Shown: positions 16,514 through 24,758 of the stretch, one piece after another
Layout of the letters: every line of letters begins with the position of its first letter
Numbering within the stretch: the stretch's first letter is position 1
Assembly (NCBI GenBank): GCA_964566545.1
Contig: CAZMIX010000004.1
Location: 48,174 to 112,173, forward strand
Length of the DNA stretch: 64,000 bases
From: JAEYFP01 sp964566545
GTDB lineage: Bacteria > Bacillota > Clostridia > Lachnospirales > Lachnospiraceae
Direction: 5' to 3'
Notes under the pieces: generated by a model
Database searches by the model: none
What the model was told of the DNA's origin: nothing
Seen by the model: the letters and a program-made list of their open reading frames with translations, nothing else
Translations under genes and position numbers: made by a program

Positions 16514-17572
16514 TTATTCGCGCAGCTTGACTGCATTTGCCGCCATACGACGGCGGTCATTCTCGATGGCAGCATAATGTTTTTTTGTCGTATTAACATC
16601 TTTATGTCCGAGCACATCGGCGACGAGATAAATATCGCCGGTTTCACGATAAAGACTAGTTCCATAGGTGCTTCTTAGCTTATGAGGTGTTATTTTCTTT
16701 AAACTTGTCACGGCAGAAGCATACTTTTTAACCAAATTTTCTACGGAACGAACAGTGATTCTACTGTTTTGCATCGACAGGAATAATGCTGCCTCATGTC
16801 CGGTTTTAGGAATGATTTTATCCCGCTGTTCAAGATATTTTTTTAAAGCGGCTTCGACTTCATCTCCAAAATATACAACTGCTTCATACCCGCCCTTACG
16901 ACGAATTAAAATTCCATTGTTTTTAAAATCAACATCCTTTAAATCCAAACCAATACATTCCGATACACGGATGCCGGTACCAAGCAAAAGCGTCATTAAA
17001 GCAAGATCACGTACCTTTGTTTTTTTATGAAAAGCAGTCTGCTGTTTTGTCATATTTGCGCCCTGCTCCACATGATCGAGAAGTAAAGCCACTTCATCTG
17101 CATCCAAACGAACGATTTCCTTTTTATGAAGCTTAGGCATATCTACAAGCGCCGCGGGATTTTTTTCTATCATTTCATTTTTAAAAAAGAAATTGTAAAA
17201 ACTACGGAGAGATGCCAATTTGCGCTGCTTTCCGCGTTCCTCATTCGTAATCTGCTCATTATCCTTTTCATAGTAGGATAGATAGTCCAAATATTCTAAA
17301 ATATCAATTGGATGCAGCATATCTAGTATTTCGAGCTTAAATTCGGTAACGGGTATGCTTTTACATGCAAGATTGACTTCATGGAGATAGTCAAAGAATA
17401 CCCGCAAATCATAGGCGTATGCGAGCCTTGTGCGTGTGGAGGTCGTATCCTTTATTCCTAAAAAGAAATCCCGACAAAACGGTGGGAGAGAAGCACTGAT
17501 TTCACGGAGCTTTACCATATTATCAATATTGGATTTATCATGATAATTCATATGTTCCTGATTTAATGCCAT
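16514..17572 (-). CDS. Tyrosine recombinase, Xer-like
   Basis: 352 residues: an N-terminal SAM-like core-binding domain (about 20-150) and a C-terminal catalytic domain. The pattern Arg (GTGIRVSE), Lys (RRKGGY), His-x-x-Arg (HKLRST), His (LGHKDVNTT) and nucleophile Tyr (KKHYAAIE) is complete. Length and general layout resemble single-gene chromosome dimer resolvases such as XerS, as well as XerC/D. No integrase partner, excisionase or attachment site is visible nearby, and the flanks are housekeeping genes, so a chromosomal Xer role is more likely than a mobile element. The closest subfamily could not be decided. Confidence 0.88.
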   Translation of the reverse strand: MALNQEHMNYHDKSNIDNMVKLREISASLPPFCRDFFLGIKDTTSTRTRLAYAYDLRVFFDYLHEVNLACKSIPVTEFKLEILDMLHPIDILEYLDYLSYYEKDNEQITNEERGKQRKLASLRSFYNFFFKNEMIEKNPAALVDMPKLHKKEIVRLDADEVALLLDHVEQGANMTKQQTAFHKKTKVRDLALMTLLLGTGIRVSECIGLDLKDVDFKNNGILIRRKGGYEAVVYFGDEVEAALKKYLEQRDKIIPKTGHEAALFLSMQNSRITVRSVENLVKKYASAVTSLKKITPHKLRSTYGTSLYRETGDIYLVADVLGHKDVNTTKKHYAAIENDRRRMAANAVKLRE

Positions 17573-17652
17573 AAAGAAATCCTCCTTATTATTTTCAGAT
17601 CAACTATTGGTTGACATAAAATAGTTATGTGAACTTCGTTAAAAAAAATGTA

Positions 17653-18381
17653 TTATTTTATAGTTTTATCCGGCCAACCTGAAATTGTTCCATTCACAAT
17701 TGCCGTAAACATGCGTTCTTTTGTTCCTGGATGCTGATGGTTCAAATCTTTCACAAGATTTTTGGCATATTCACGCTTCGTATAGCCGTCTGCAGGACAA
17801 GGACTTTTTTGTACGGGTAAATTCAATTTATTTTTAAAGCCGATGATATCAGCTTCATTTACGTACAAGAGCGGACGAATAACAGTCAAATCTGTACGAT
17901 CCAGGTAACTTTTCGGAGAAAAGGAATGAAACCTCCCTTCAAAAATCAGTGACAGCAACATTGTTTCAACCACATCATCCTTATGATGGGCATAGGCCAC
18001 TTTATTGCAACCAAGAGACTTTACGGCGTCATTTAAAGCGCCCTTTCGCATTTTAGCACATAGCGAACAGGGATTGGTCTCTTTACGTTCCTCAAAAACG
18101 ATTTGAGCGATTTCTGTATGTACAACCGTATAATGGACACCTAAATCATCACATAGTGCCTTTATTGGGCTCAAATTAAAGCCCTCAAAGCCCAGATCGA
18201 CCGTAACGGCCTCCAATTCAAAAGGCTTCGGATAGAAGCGTTTCAGGCCGTTCAGCGCATGAAGAAGTGTCAGGCTGTCCTTACCGCCGGAAATGCCGAC
18301 CGCAATTTTATCTCCCGTATCAATCAATTGATAATCATCAACAGCTTTTCGTGTAAAACTCAATAATCGTTGTAATTCCAT
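17653..18381 (-). CDS. ttcA: TtcA-family tRNA thiolation enzyme (PP-loop)
   Basis: 242 residues. The PP-loop SGGKDS near residue 31 binds ATP to activate the target base. CSLCAKMRKGAL supplies the cysteine pair and a later Cys in KSPCPADGYTKR completes the iron-sulfur cluster set typical of TtcA, which makes 2-thiocytidine at tRNA position 32. Some clostridial relatives may have other thiolation targets, so the substrate is inferred. It sits 80 bases upstream of the recombinase on the same strand. The repeat island begins right behind its start. Confidence 0.88.
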   Translation of the reverse strand: MELQRLLSFTRKAVDDYQLIDTGDKIAVGISGGKDSLTLLHALNGLKRFYPKPFELEAVTVDLGFEGFNLSPIKALCDDLGVHYTVVHTEIAQIVFEERKETNPCSLCAKMRKGALNDAVKSLGCNKVAYAHHKDDVVETMLLSLIFEGRFHSFSPKSYLDRTDLTVIRPLLYVNEADIIGFKNKLNLPVQKSPCPADGYTKREYAKNLVKDLNHQHPGTKERMFTAIVNGTISGWPDKTIK

Positions 18382-18432
18382 ATTTTTATCCCATCAATCC
18401 AATTTATTTTATATTTAGAATATTTGAATGTC

Positions 18433-18926
18433 GAATTTTTCCTGTGGGGGCGGCGCCCCCTACTTGACAATAGCAATAAGTTTGGGGCACTCTTCTTTTT
18501 CAGCGGCGTAAACTAAAAAAAGTTCGACCGATCGAATAGTAAAACAAGCACGAATAAATGAAAAGTTATGCCTGCTTTGCAGGCAATTTAATACGAACCC
18601 ATAATCTCAATTAATTATACATTGCATACGAATAAATTGTAAACAAATAAAAAACGGCAATACGGCAATATAAAACAGTTCAATCAGCCCAATAGCAATA
18701 AGTTTACGGCACCGCGGGAAAAATTTTGCTTTGCAATCCTTGACGCGGTTCATCCCCTTATGATGATGAAAGGGGGTTGTCGGGAACGGTTTTCACCGAC
18801 AACCCTTGGAAGCAGCTTTTTTATATGCTTTAAAGCTTCTCAGAATCCCCATATCCAGTCAAAAGGTAGTGGTTTGAGGGGGAATACCGTTCATGGGTCA
18901 AAATCAGCCGATTTATTCGTTAAAGT
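18433..18926. repeat. Repeat unit, copy A
   Basis: The first 50 bases (18433-18482) match copy B, about 35 bases differ, and from 18521 to 18926 the copies are identical by eye. Hairpins within: GGGGGC/GCCCCC (18446-18460), GCCTGC-TTT-GCAGGC (18570-18584), ACCGCG/CGCGGT (18711-18749) enclosing TTGC/GCAA, and a 10 bp stem GGGTTGTCGG/CCGACAACCC (18774-18805). CAATAGCAATAAGTTT occurs twice inside, at 18468 and 18690. GAATGTCG flanks the unit at 18426-18433 and 18941-18948, possibly a target duplication. Confidence 0.92.
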
Positions 18927-19135
18927 AGTTCGACTTTCGCGAATGTCGTTAGGAGCAGTCCGGTGGACTGTCCGTCGACCGACTAAGCAAATTGATAAAA
19001 AATCGTTTCCCGCAAGTCGTGCGCGACGACAGTTAAAAGGGATTTTTTATCGGTTTGCTGTAGAGTTTCCGCCGTAGGGGGATTCATTCCGCCGTAGGCG
19101 TTTGGAAACTATTTGCGAAAGTCCAACTTTAACGG
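18918..19135. mobile_element. MITE-like cassette with imperfect inverted ends
   Basis: The stretch at 18918-18944 is an imperfect inverted repeat of 19111-19135 (CGTTAAAGT and ACTTTCGC parts conserved). Inside lie CAGTCC-GGT-GGACTG (18956-18970), an 18 bp stem pairing 18987-19004 with 19041-19058 (two G-T pairs), and AGTTTCC/GGAAACT (19064-19110) containing a 12-base direct repeat TTCCGCCGTAGG with a 20-base period. No coding capacity. A lone copy of the same end sequence closes repeat copy B at about 19810-19830. Calling it a mobile element is inference. Confidence 0.5.
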
Positions 19136-19200
19136 TCGGTAGACCTTGAATAAATTGGCGTTTGGTTAGCCTGTTTCTTTCGCCTTTGACAAGGAAGCTC

Positions 19201-19273
19201 GCTTTTTTTCGCTATGCCTGTCGAGTATGAGGGGATTCGGGGTTCCCTATACGAGACAGGATAAGCGGAAAAA
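19201..19273. repeat. Long imperfect hairpin between the repeat copies
   Basis: CCTGTC...GTAT..GGGG (from 19217) pairs with CCC.ATAC..GACAGG (to 19260), and an outer TTTTTTCGCT/AGCGGAAAAA pairing extends it over about 73 bases. The rest of 19136-19323 holds no gene that can be supported. Confidence 0.65.
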
Positions 19274-19323
19274 CCGGAACGGTTCCTCTGAAAGCCGGAG
19301 AGTGGCGCCCGTGTCAAGGACTT

Positions 19324-19818
19324 GAATTTTTCCTGTGGGGGCGGCGCCCCCTACTTGACAATAGCAATAAGTTATAACCACTACTCTTTTATTATTGGTT
19401 GGTGAGGTAAAAAGTTCGACCGATCGAATAGTAAAACAAGCACGAATAAATGAAAAGTTATGCCTGCTTTGCAGGCAATTTAATACGAACCCATAATCTC
19501 AATTAATTATACATTGCATACGAATAAATTGTAAACAAATAAAAAACGGCAATACGGCAATATAAAACAGTTCAATCAGCCCAATAGCAATAAGTTTACG
19601 GCACCGCGGGAAAAATTTTGCTTTGCAATCCTTGACGCGGTTCATCCCCTTATGATGATGAAAGGGGGTTGTCGGGAACGGTTTTCACCGACAACCCTTG
19701 GAAGCAGCTTTTTTATATGCTTTAAAGCTTCTCAGAATCCCCATATCCAGTCAAAAGGTAGTGGTTTGAGGGGGAATACCGTTCATGGGTCAAAATCAGC
19801 CGATTTATTCGTTAAAGT
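19324..19818. repeat. Repeat unit, copy B
   Basis: Direct copy of 18433-18926 at an offset of 891-892 bases, with the same four hairpins (the GC palindrome at 19337-19351). The variable segment at about 19374-19412 is unrelated to that of copy A. It ends CGTTAAAGT, followed by TGTCTTTCGCGAAT, a shortened form of the cassette end found after copy A. Confidence 0.92.
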
Positions 19819-19897
19819 TGTCTTTCGCGAATAGATATGTGTTGCCAATGTCAAGATAACATCTTTCCAAAAATTTGTCAAGAAGTTTTGAATTCCT

Positions 19898-21229
19898 TTA
19901 TGAATCCTCCATTTTAGGCGAAGACTCCTGCTCTCCCCCACTTTCCGATACAACATGGTCAAAGGTTTTCTTCACGAATTTAATTTCCATTCCGGCATTT
20001 TGGTCGTTCTCAGCCGAATGATAATCGGAATGGGTATAATATTCCGTATCCTCGGGCAGATTTTTCTTACGCAGGCGCTGATTGACCAGTGTCTTAATGG
20101 ACGCATAGATAACAGCGAACAACGGTACGCCGATAAACATTCCAAGAATACCAAACAGTCCGCCGAATACTGTAATCGCAAAAATAACCCAAAAACTAGA
20201 CAGCCCTGTGGAATCACCAATAATTTTAGGTGCAAAAACATTGCCATCCAGTTGTTGCAGGATTAAAATAAAAATGACAAATATGACGCATTTAATTGGG
20301 TCAATCATAATCAAAATTAAGGCACAGGGAATGACACCAAGATAAGGTCCAAAAAACGGAATAATGTCTGTCACACCAATAATCACGCTGATCAAAAGCG
20401 CATACGGAATTTTTAGTATTGTCGTTCCCAAAAAACAGAAAATTCCGACCAAAAAGGAATCAAGTATTTTTCCGCTTAAAAAGCCACCGAATGTTTTATT
20501 CGCAAATCGCATGTTGTTAATAAGGTTATTTGCTCTCTCCTCTCTCAAAAGCGCATATGCAATTTTTTTTGCCTGCGCGCAAAATAGTTCCTTGCCAGAA
20601 AGCAGATAAATAGAAATAATGATGCCAATAATAAAATTAAAAATCGCCATCAGAAAATCAAGCACACTTCCAATCAGGCTTGTGGAAACTTTTGAAATGG
20701 TTTCCTGTACAGTTGGCAGAACCTGAGTCATGAACCAGTTTTCGATATCGATCCAATACTGGTCAAATAAATCCTCTAAATCTGGATATTCGGTAAGTAT
20801 ATCGGAAAACCATATATTGATACGGTTCATATAGGTTGGAACTTTAATCAAAATGCTTTGTACACTGTTGATTACCTGAGGCACGATTAGCATCAAAAGA
20901 CTGTACAAAATGAGGAGAAAAGAAATCATTGTAAGAAAAATACTAAAACCCCGAACAATCTTTTTCTTTTTTTTGCTGTCCTTTAATTTCATTTTGATCC
21001 ATAATGGATGCACCCATTTTTTTTCATAAAAATTCATCATCGGATTCAAAACATAAGCAAGTCCGATTCCATCAATAATCGGAAGCAAAATCTTAATTGC
21101 AGCGTCTTTTGCATTCGATAGATCTGTTCCATGAAATAATACATAATAAAAACAAATGCAGGCGCTGATAGAAAAAAATATCGTTAGTCCCAAATGGAAA
21201 AAGCGTTTATCAACTTGACGTTTCATCAT
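19898..21229 (-). CDS. AI-2E transporter family (YtvI-like) membrane protein
   Basis: 443 residues with about eight predicted spans: two near the N-terminus (15-75), one at about 90-115, and a cluster from about 210 to 360, separated by a soluble loop of about 90 residues. The IGVTDIIPFFGPYLGVIP and FGGLFGILGMFIGVP segments are signatures of the AI-2E family (PF01594). Members range from proposed autoinducer exporters to sodium/proton antiporters, so no substrate is assigned. The charged C-terminal tail is cytoplasmic. Its ATG overlaps the stop codon of the kinase-like gene upstream by four bases. Confidence 0.92.
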   Translation of the reverse strand: MMKRQVDKRFFHLGLTIFFSISACICFYYVLFHGTDLSNAKDAAIKILLPIIDGIGLAYVLNPMMNFYEKKWVHPLWIKMKLKDSKKKKKIVRGFSIFLTMISFLLILYSLLMLIVPQVINSVQSILIKVPTYMNRINIWFSDILTEYPDLEDLFDQYWIDIENWFMTQVLPTVQETISKVSTSLIGSVLDFLMAIFNFIIGIIISIYLLSGKELFCAQAKKIAYALLREERANNLINNMRFANKTFGGFLSGKILDSFLVGIFCFLGTTILKIPYALLISVIIGVTDIIPFFGPYLGVIPCALILIMIDPIKCVIFVIFILILQQLDGNVFAPKIIGDSTGLSSFWVIFAITVFGGLFGILGMFIGVPLFAVIYASIKTLVNQRLRKKNLPEDTEYYTHSDYHSAENDQNAGMEIKFVKKTFDHVVSESGGEQESSPKMEDS

Positions 21230-21858
21230 TTATTTTCCTGTCTTTTTTCAAATTCGTATACAAACTGTGCAACCACTCCCACCGTTCCTTCAATACCGAG
21301 CACACCGCTATCAATCGTCAAATGATAACTTTCCGCAAGACCCCATTTTTTTGAGGAATAGTAGTTATAATAATTTGTGCGCTGTTTATCCTTCTTAATG
21401 ATCATTTCTCGCGCCTTGTCATGAGTCAGGCTATACTTTTCCTGAATGCGTTTGATACGCGTCTCAAGCTCTCCATGAATAAACAGATGAATGCAGTTTT
21501 TATAGTCGGCAAGTGCATAATCTGCACACCTCCCGACGATGATACAAGGCCCTTCGTCAGCAATCTTTTTGATTGCCTCAAATTGAGCCAAAAAGACTTT
21601 ATGGCTGATCGGCATATCTACATAGGCGGATGCCGAATAGCCAAAGGAATAGGTGTCCATAACTAAATTATATAAAAAACTGCTTGTCGGGCGTTCGTCA
21701 TGATTTTCAAATAATTCGGTACACATACCACTGTCTTTTGCTGCCCGTTTTAAAAGTTCTTTATCATAACATTTAATTCCGAGCTTTTCACCGAGTTTTT
21801 CGCCGATCTCTCTTCCGCCGCTGCCGAATTCACGACCAATTGTAATAATCGTATTCAT
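21226..21858 (-). CDS. Cytidylate kinase-like family protein
   Basis: 210 residues. It starts MNTIITIGREFGSGGREIGE, a P-loop variant typical of the cytidylate-kinase-like family, and continues with CIIVGRCADYAL and RIKRIQEKY, the lid-like basic segment. True cytidylate kinase (Cmk) is longer and different, so the phosphate acceptor is unknown. An upstream in-frame start at 21951 would add 31 residues without homology; AGAGGGG before 21858 decides the start. Translationally coupled to the AI-2E-family gene. Confidence 0.88.
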   Translation of the reverse strand: MNTIITIGREFGSGGREIGEKLGEKLGIKCYDKELLKRAAKDSGMCTELFENHDERPTSSFLYNLVMDTYSFGYSASAYVDMPISHKVFLAQFEAIKKIADEGPCIIVGRCADYALADYKNCIHLFIHGELETRIKRIQEKYSLTHDKAREMIIKKDKQRTNYYNYYSSKKWGLAESYHLTIDSGVLGIEGTVGVVAQFVYEFEKRQENK

Positions 21859-21989
21859 ATAAACCCCTCTTTCCCACTGTTCTATTTTCCTGTCCAAATC
21901 TGCAAAATATCCCGCATGGAACGATGTGATTCTAATTTTAGTATACAACAAATGATATCGTTTTGAAAGAATAAAGTGCGTATCCTATT

Positions 21990-22026
21990 ATATAAAAATA
22001 AAATCCCTCCTGTTTCAAGAAGGATT
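21990..22026 (-). terminator. Terminator after rluD-like gene
   Basis: On the minus strand AATCCTTCT pairs with AGGAGGGATT over 22026-22002, followed by TTTATTTTTATA. Ends the aroB-lspA-rluD run. Confidence 0.75.
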
Positions 22027-22947
22027 CTATTTTGTCATGCGTAAAAGTGCAAGTAATTTTTCAAAATATTCAGGAAGCGGTGCATTGATTTCCAAATACT
22101 CTTTTGTTGTCGGATGAATCAATCCAAGCGTCTTTGCATGAAGCGCCTGCCCCTGCAGATGCATTGGGCTTTTTAAATTGCAATAAAGCGCATCCCCTGC
22201 GATCGGATGATGAATGCTGGCCATATGTACACGGATTTGATGGGTGCGTCCCGTTTCCAACTTGCATTCGACGAGTGTATATCCCTTAAACCGTTCAAGT
22301 ACCGTATAGTTGGTAACAGCTTCTCTTCCATTTTTCGAATGAATCGTCATTTTCTTTCGATCATTCGGATGTCTGCCAATCGGTGCATCAATTTTTCCGA
22401 AATCATTTTCTATCACACCGTGTACAAGCGCAATATATTTCCGATTGAGAGAATGCTCCTTGAGCTGCGCGGCAACTGCCGCATGAGACGCATCATTTTT
22501 ACAAACAATGATGGAGCCGGTCGTGTCCATATCGATCCGGTGTACGATACCGGGACGCATGACACCGTTAATACCGGACAGCTGTCCGCTGCAATGATAC
22601 AGCAGCGCGTTTACCATCGTGCCGTTGTAATGCCCCGGAGCCGGGTGCACGACCATGCCCTTTGGCTTGTTGACCACAATCAGATCCATATCTTCATAAA
22701 GAACATCCAAAGGTATATTTTCAGGAAGAATATCAGGAACGACGGCGTCCGGAGCAAAAAAGGAGACCGTATCATCACAGGATACCCTGTCATTCGCCTT
22801 ACAGATCAATCCGTTTATCAGCACGCTGCCGTTTTTTATCAGCTTCTGCACATAAGAACGCGAAAAATCAGCAAATACAGCGGCGATACATTTATCGATC
22901 CGCTCTCCCTGCTGTTCTTCCTCCACGATAAATCGATATTCTTTCAT
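22027..22947 (-). CDS. RluD-type pseudouridine synthase
   Basis: 306 residues: an N-terminal S4 RNA-binding domain (GERIDKCIAAVFADFSRSYVQKLIKNGSV) and a catalytic RluA-family domain with the active-site Asp in VHRIDMDTTG. The size and S4 domain fit RluD, which modifies helix 69 of 23S rRNA, but the exact site is inferred. It starts six bases after lspA, and the pair lspA-rluD is standard in Firmicutes. Confidence 0.93.
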   Translation of the reverse strand: MKEYRFIVEEEQQGERIDKCIAAVFADFSRSYVQKLIKNGSVLINGLICKANDRVSCDDTVSFFAPDAVVPDILPENIPLDVLYEDMDLIVVNKPKGMVVHPAPGHYNGTMVNALLYHCSGQLSGINGVMRPGIVHRIDMDTTGSIIVCKNDASHAAVAAQLKEHSLNRKYIALVHGVIENDFGKIDAPIGRHPNDRKKMTIHSKNGREAVTNYTVLERFKGYTLVECKLETGRTHQIRVHMASIHHPIAGDALYCNLKSPMHLQGQALHAKTLGLIHPTTKEYLEINAPLPEYFEKLLALLRMTK

Positions 22948-22953
22948 AATCGC

Positions 22954-23499
22954 TCAAGCTTCCTTATCTTTTTTTTTACCGAAGGGCTTTTTCATCTCTT
23001 TCTCCAACAGCACAAGATCCGCTTCTTTATAATGAAATAACATCAAGAGTGCAAGCAAAACGGTCGCTACGGATACATAACAGTCTGCCACGTTAAATAT
23101 CGGAAAATTGATCACGCTGATATAAATAAAATCAATTACATAGTTCAGCCTGATCCGGTCGAGCATATTGCCGGCGCCTCCGGCCGCAATACAAATAATC
23201 AGGACGTTGAGCCATCCGTACCGCTTTTCAAAAGGCATTTGAAACAGTAAGTACAGCATCAGAAGAATAACAACCGTGCTAATAATAAGAAAAAGAGACT
23301 TTTGTCCGGCCAAAATACCGAAAGCGGCGCCGGTGTTTCCATTAGGAAGATAATAAAACTCCAACACATTTGGAATGATCGGAATAGCAGGCTGATCTTT
23401 TAACGTATTAACAGCCCAAAGCTTTGTATACTGATCTAATAAAATCAGCATACCGATTAATAGCAATTCCAATGCACTGCGCATTAATTTTTTTTTCAT
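22954..23499 (-). CDS. lspA: Lipoprotein signal peptidase (signal peptidase II)
   Basis: 181 residues with four membrane spans. The conserved boxes are DQYTKLW, NTGAAFG, GGAGNMLDRI and FNVADCYV; the two Asp residues in the last two form the aspartic protease site. It removes signal peptides from lipid-modified prolipoproteins such as the M13 peptidase encoded at 825. A TTG at 23505 is in frame, but AAGGGG sits eight bases before the ATG at 23499. A highly charged tail (PFGKKKDKEA) follows the last span. The aroB stop lies just upstream. Confidence 0.96.
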   Translation of the reverse strand: MKKKLMRSALELLLIGMLILLDQYTKLWAVNTLKDQPAIPIIPNVLEFYYLPNGNTGAAFGILAGQKSLFLIISTVVILLMLYLLFQMPFEKRYGWLNVLIICIAAGGAGNMLDRIRLNYVIDFIYISVINFPIFNVADCYVSVATVLLALLMLFHYKEADLVLLEKEMKKPFGKKKDKEA

Positions 23500-23501
23500 G
23501 A

Positions 23502-24614
23502 TCAATCCCCTTTTTTTGCGGTGATTTCCTCAATCGCTGCGATAATTTCTTCATTTGTTACATCCTTGCAAATAAAAGCTTTTCCAATCTTCTTAAGTAA
23601 AATAAAATTAATGTGATTTCCCTCCGCTTTTTTATCAGATTTCGTGTAGTTTAATACCTGTTCCGAAGAGATATCCTCTATTGAGATCGGAAGTTCGAAC
23701 GGAACGAACATATCTCTGATTTCGTAATATTCCTCCATGTTGAGCAGCCTGCGTTTCCATGAAATGAATGCTGCCGCAACACAGCCGAGTGCGACACATT
23801 CGCCGTGCAGCATAGAAAAATTCTTGTATTTCTCGATTGCATGGCCGATCGTATGTCCAAAATTGAGCAGCGCACGTTCATTCTGTTCAAATGGATCCTG
23901 CTCAACAACGATGCGTTTGATTTCACAGCTTCGCCGTATCATTTCCTCTAGAATCTCCGATTCCTTTTCATTAATCTCCATAAAATGGGTAATAAGCCAT
24001 TCGTAAAAAATACCGTCGCGAATGAGACCGGCTTTTAAAACCTCGGCCATCCCCGAAGCAAACTGACGTTTAGAAAGCGTTTGCAGCACTGATGTATTCA
24101 TATAAACAAGCCGCGGCATTTTAAATGCGCCAACCATATTTTTGAATTGTTCGAAATCCACGCCGGTTTTTCCGCCAATACTGCTGTCCACCTGAGAAAG
24201 AAGGGTCGTTGGAAGCTGCACGTAGTCAATTCCGCGCATATAGGTCGCGGCTACAAAGCCGGTCAAATCCCCTGTCACACCACCACCCAATGCCGCCAGT
24301 ATGTCTTTTCTGCCAAATTTCTTTTCTACCAAGAAACGGTAAACCGATTCTACCGTTTTTAAATGCTTGCTCTCTTCTCCGGCGGGAAAAGAAAACAGCT
24401 CTACATCCAAAAAAAATGGTTTTAAAAGTGTCTCCAATTCTTTGGCATACAGATCTGCAACATTACTGTCTGCAATAATACAAAGCTTCTTATCCTGATC
24501 AAACAGCCCTTTAAGTTTTTGGGGAAGTTTCTCATAGGAGTCTTCAATAAAAATATCATAACATTTCTTTTTTTGATAGTTGACTTCCAGATTACAGGGC
24601 ATCATTTTCTCCAT
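23502..24614 (-). CDS. aroB: 3-dehydroquinate synthase
   Basis: 370 residues. It makes 3-dehydroquinate from DAHP, the second shikimate step. It shows the NAD-binding GGGVTGDLTGFVAATYMRG, the QVDSSIGGKTGVD block, and the zinc ligands in the conserved E...H...H region (LNFGHTIGHAIE, MLHGECVALG). AAGGTG precedes the first ATG; a second ATG three codons on is possible. Other aro genes are not in this window. Probably cotranscribed with lspA and rluD. Confidence 0.96.
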   Translation of the reverse strand: MEKMMPCNLEVNYQKKKCYDIFIEDSYEKLPQKLKGLFDQDKKLCIIADSNVADLYAKELETLLKPFFLDVELFSFPAGEESKHLKTVESVYRFLVEKKFGRKDILAALGGGVTGDLTGFVAATYMRGIDYVQLPTTLLSQVDSSIGGKTGVDFEQFKNMVGAFKMPRLVYMNTSVLQTLSKRQFASGMAEVLKAGLIRDGIFYEWLITHFMEINEKESEILEEMIRRSCEIKRIVVEQDPFEQNERALLNFGHTIGHAIEKYKNFSMLHGECVALGCVAAAFISWKRRLLNMEEYYEIRDMFVPFELPISIEDISSEQVLNYTKSDKKAEGNHINFILLKKIGKAFICKDVTNEEIIAAIEEITAKKGD

Positions 24615-24690
24615 TCACCTTTTATTTTTTTAGAAACAAAGAGTCCGCAGTTTTCTTATTTGAAAATTTGGGATAAATTTTCTTTGTAAG

Positions 24691-24719
24691 AAAAAACTTC
24701 CTGCTGAGAAAGCAGGAAG
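24691..24719 (-). terminator. Terminator after sepF
   Basis: CTTCCTGCT (24697-24705) pairs with AGCAGGAAG (24711-24719); reading the minus strand it is followed by TTTTTT. It ends the HlyD-like/ylmE/sepF transcript and insulates aroB. Confidence 0.9.
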
Positions 24720-24758
24720 CTTTGTCGTCTTTTCCTATTATAAATCAGCAATTTATAA

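Larger units (their letters stand above)
18382..19897. other. Non-coding repeat island between ttcA and an AI-2E-family permease gene
   Basis: About 1.5 kb without a supportable gene, between the start of ttcA and the end of the permease gene. It contains two direct copies of a unit of about 494 bp (18433-18926 and 19324-19818), a 218 bp cassette with imperfect inverted ends (18918-19135) and a separate long hairpin (about 19201-19273). The reading frames that do exist (up to 105 codons) are mostly the same frame repeated in both copies and carry no recognisable protein pattern. Several stable hairpins per unit suggest either structured RNA or a non-autonomous mobile repeat family. Confidence 0.85.

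Noticed and set aside
16514..17572. The tyrosine recombinase as integrase of an integrated element, together with the repeat island
   Set aside because: No att-like direct repeats, excisionase, phage or conjugation genes were found, and ttcA lies between; a chromosomal Xer-type function is simpler.
18433..18482. GC palindrome as a simple Rho-independent terminator of ttcA
   Set aside because: ttcA is transcribed away from it, it recurs 891 bases later as part of the larger unit, and no T tract follows it on the plus strand.
18760..19834. Open frames beginning MMMKGGCRERFSP in both island copies
   Set aside because: They are the same frame in two identical repeats, run through the stable GGGTTGTCGG hairpin, have no binding site and different ends, so they are by-products of the repeat rather than genes.
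22207..23040. A 277-codon open frame on the + strand opposite rluD and lspA
   Set aside because: It is antisense to two confidently identified genes, has no ribosome binding site of note, and its composition (many His, Arg, Ile) is what an antisense frame of such genes gives.
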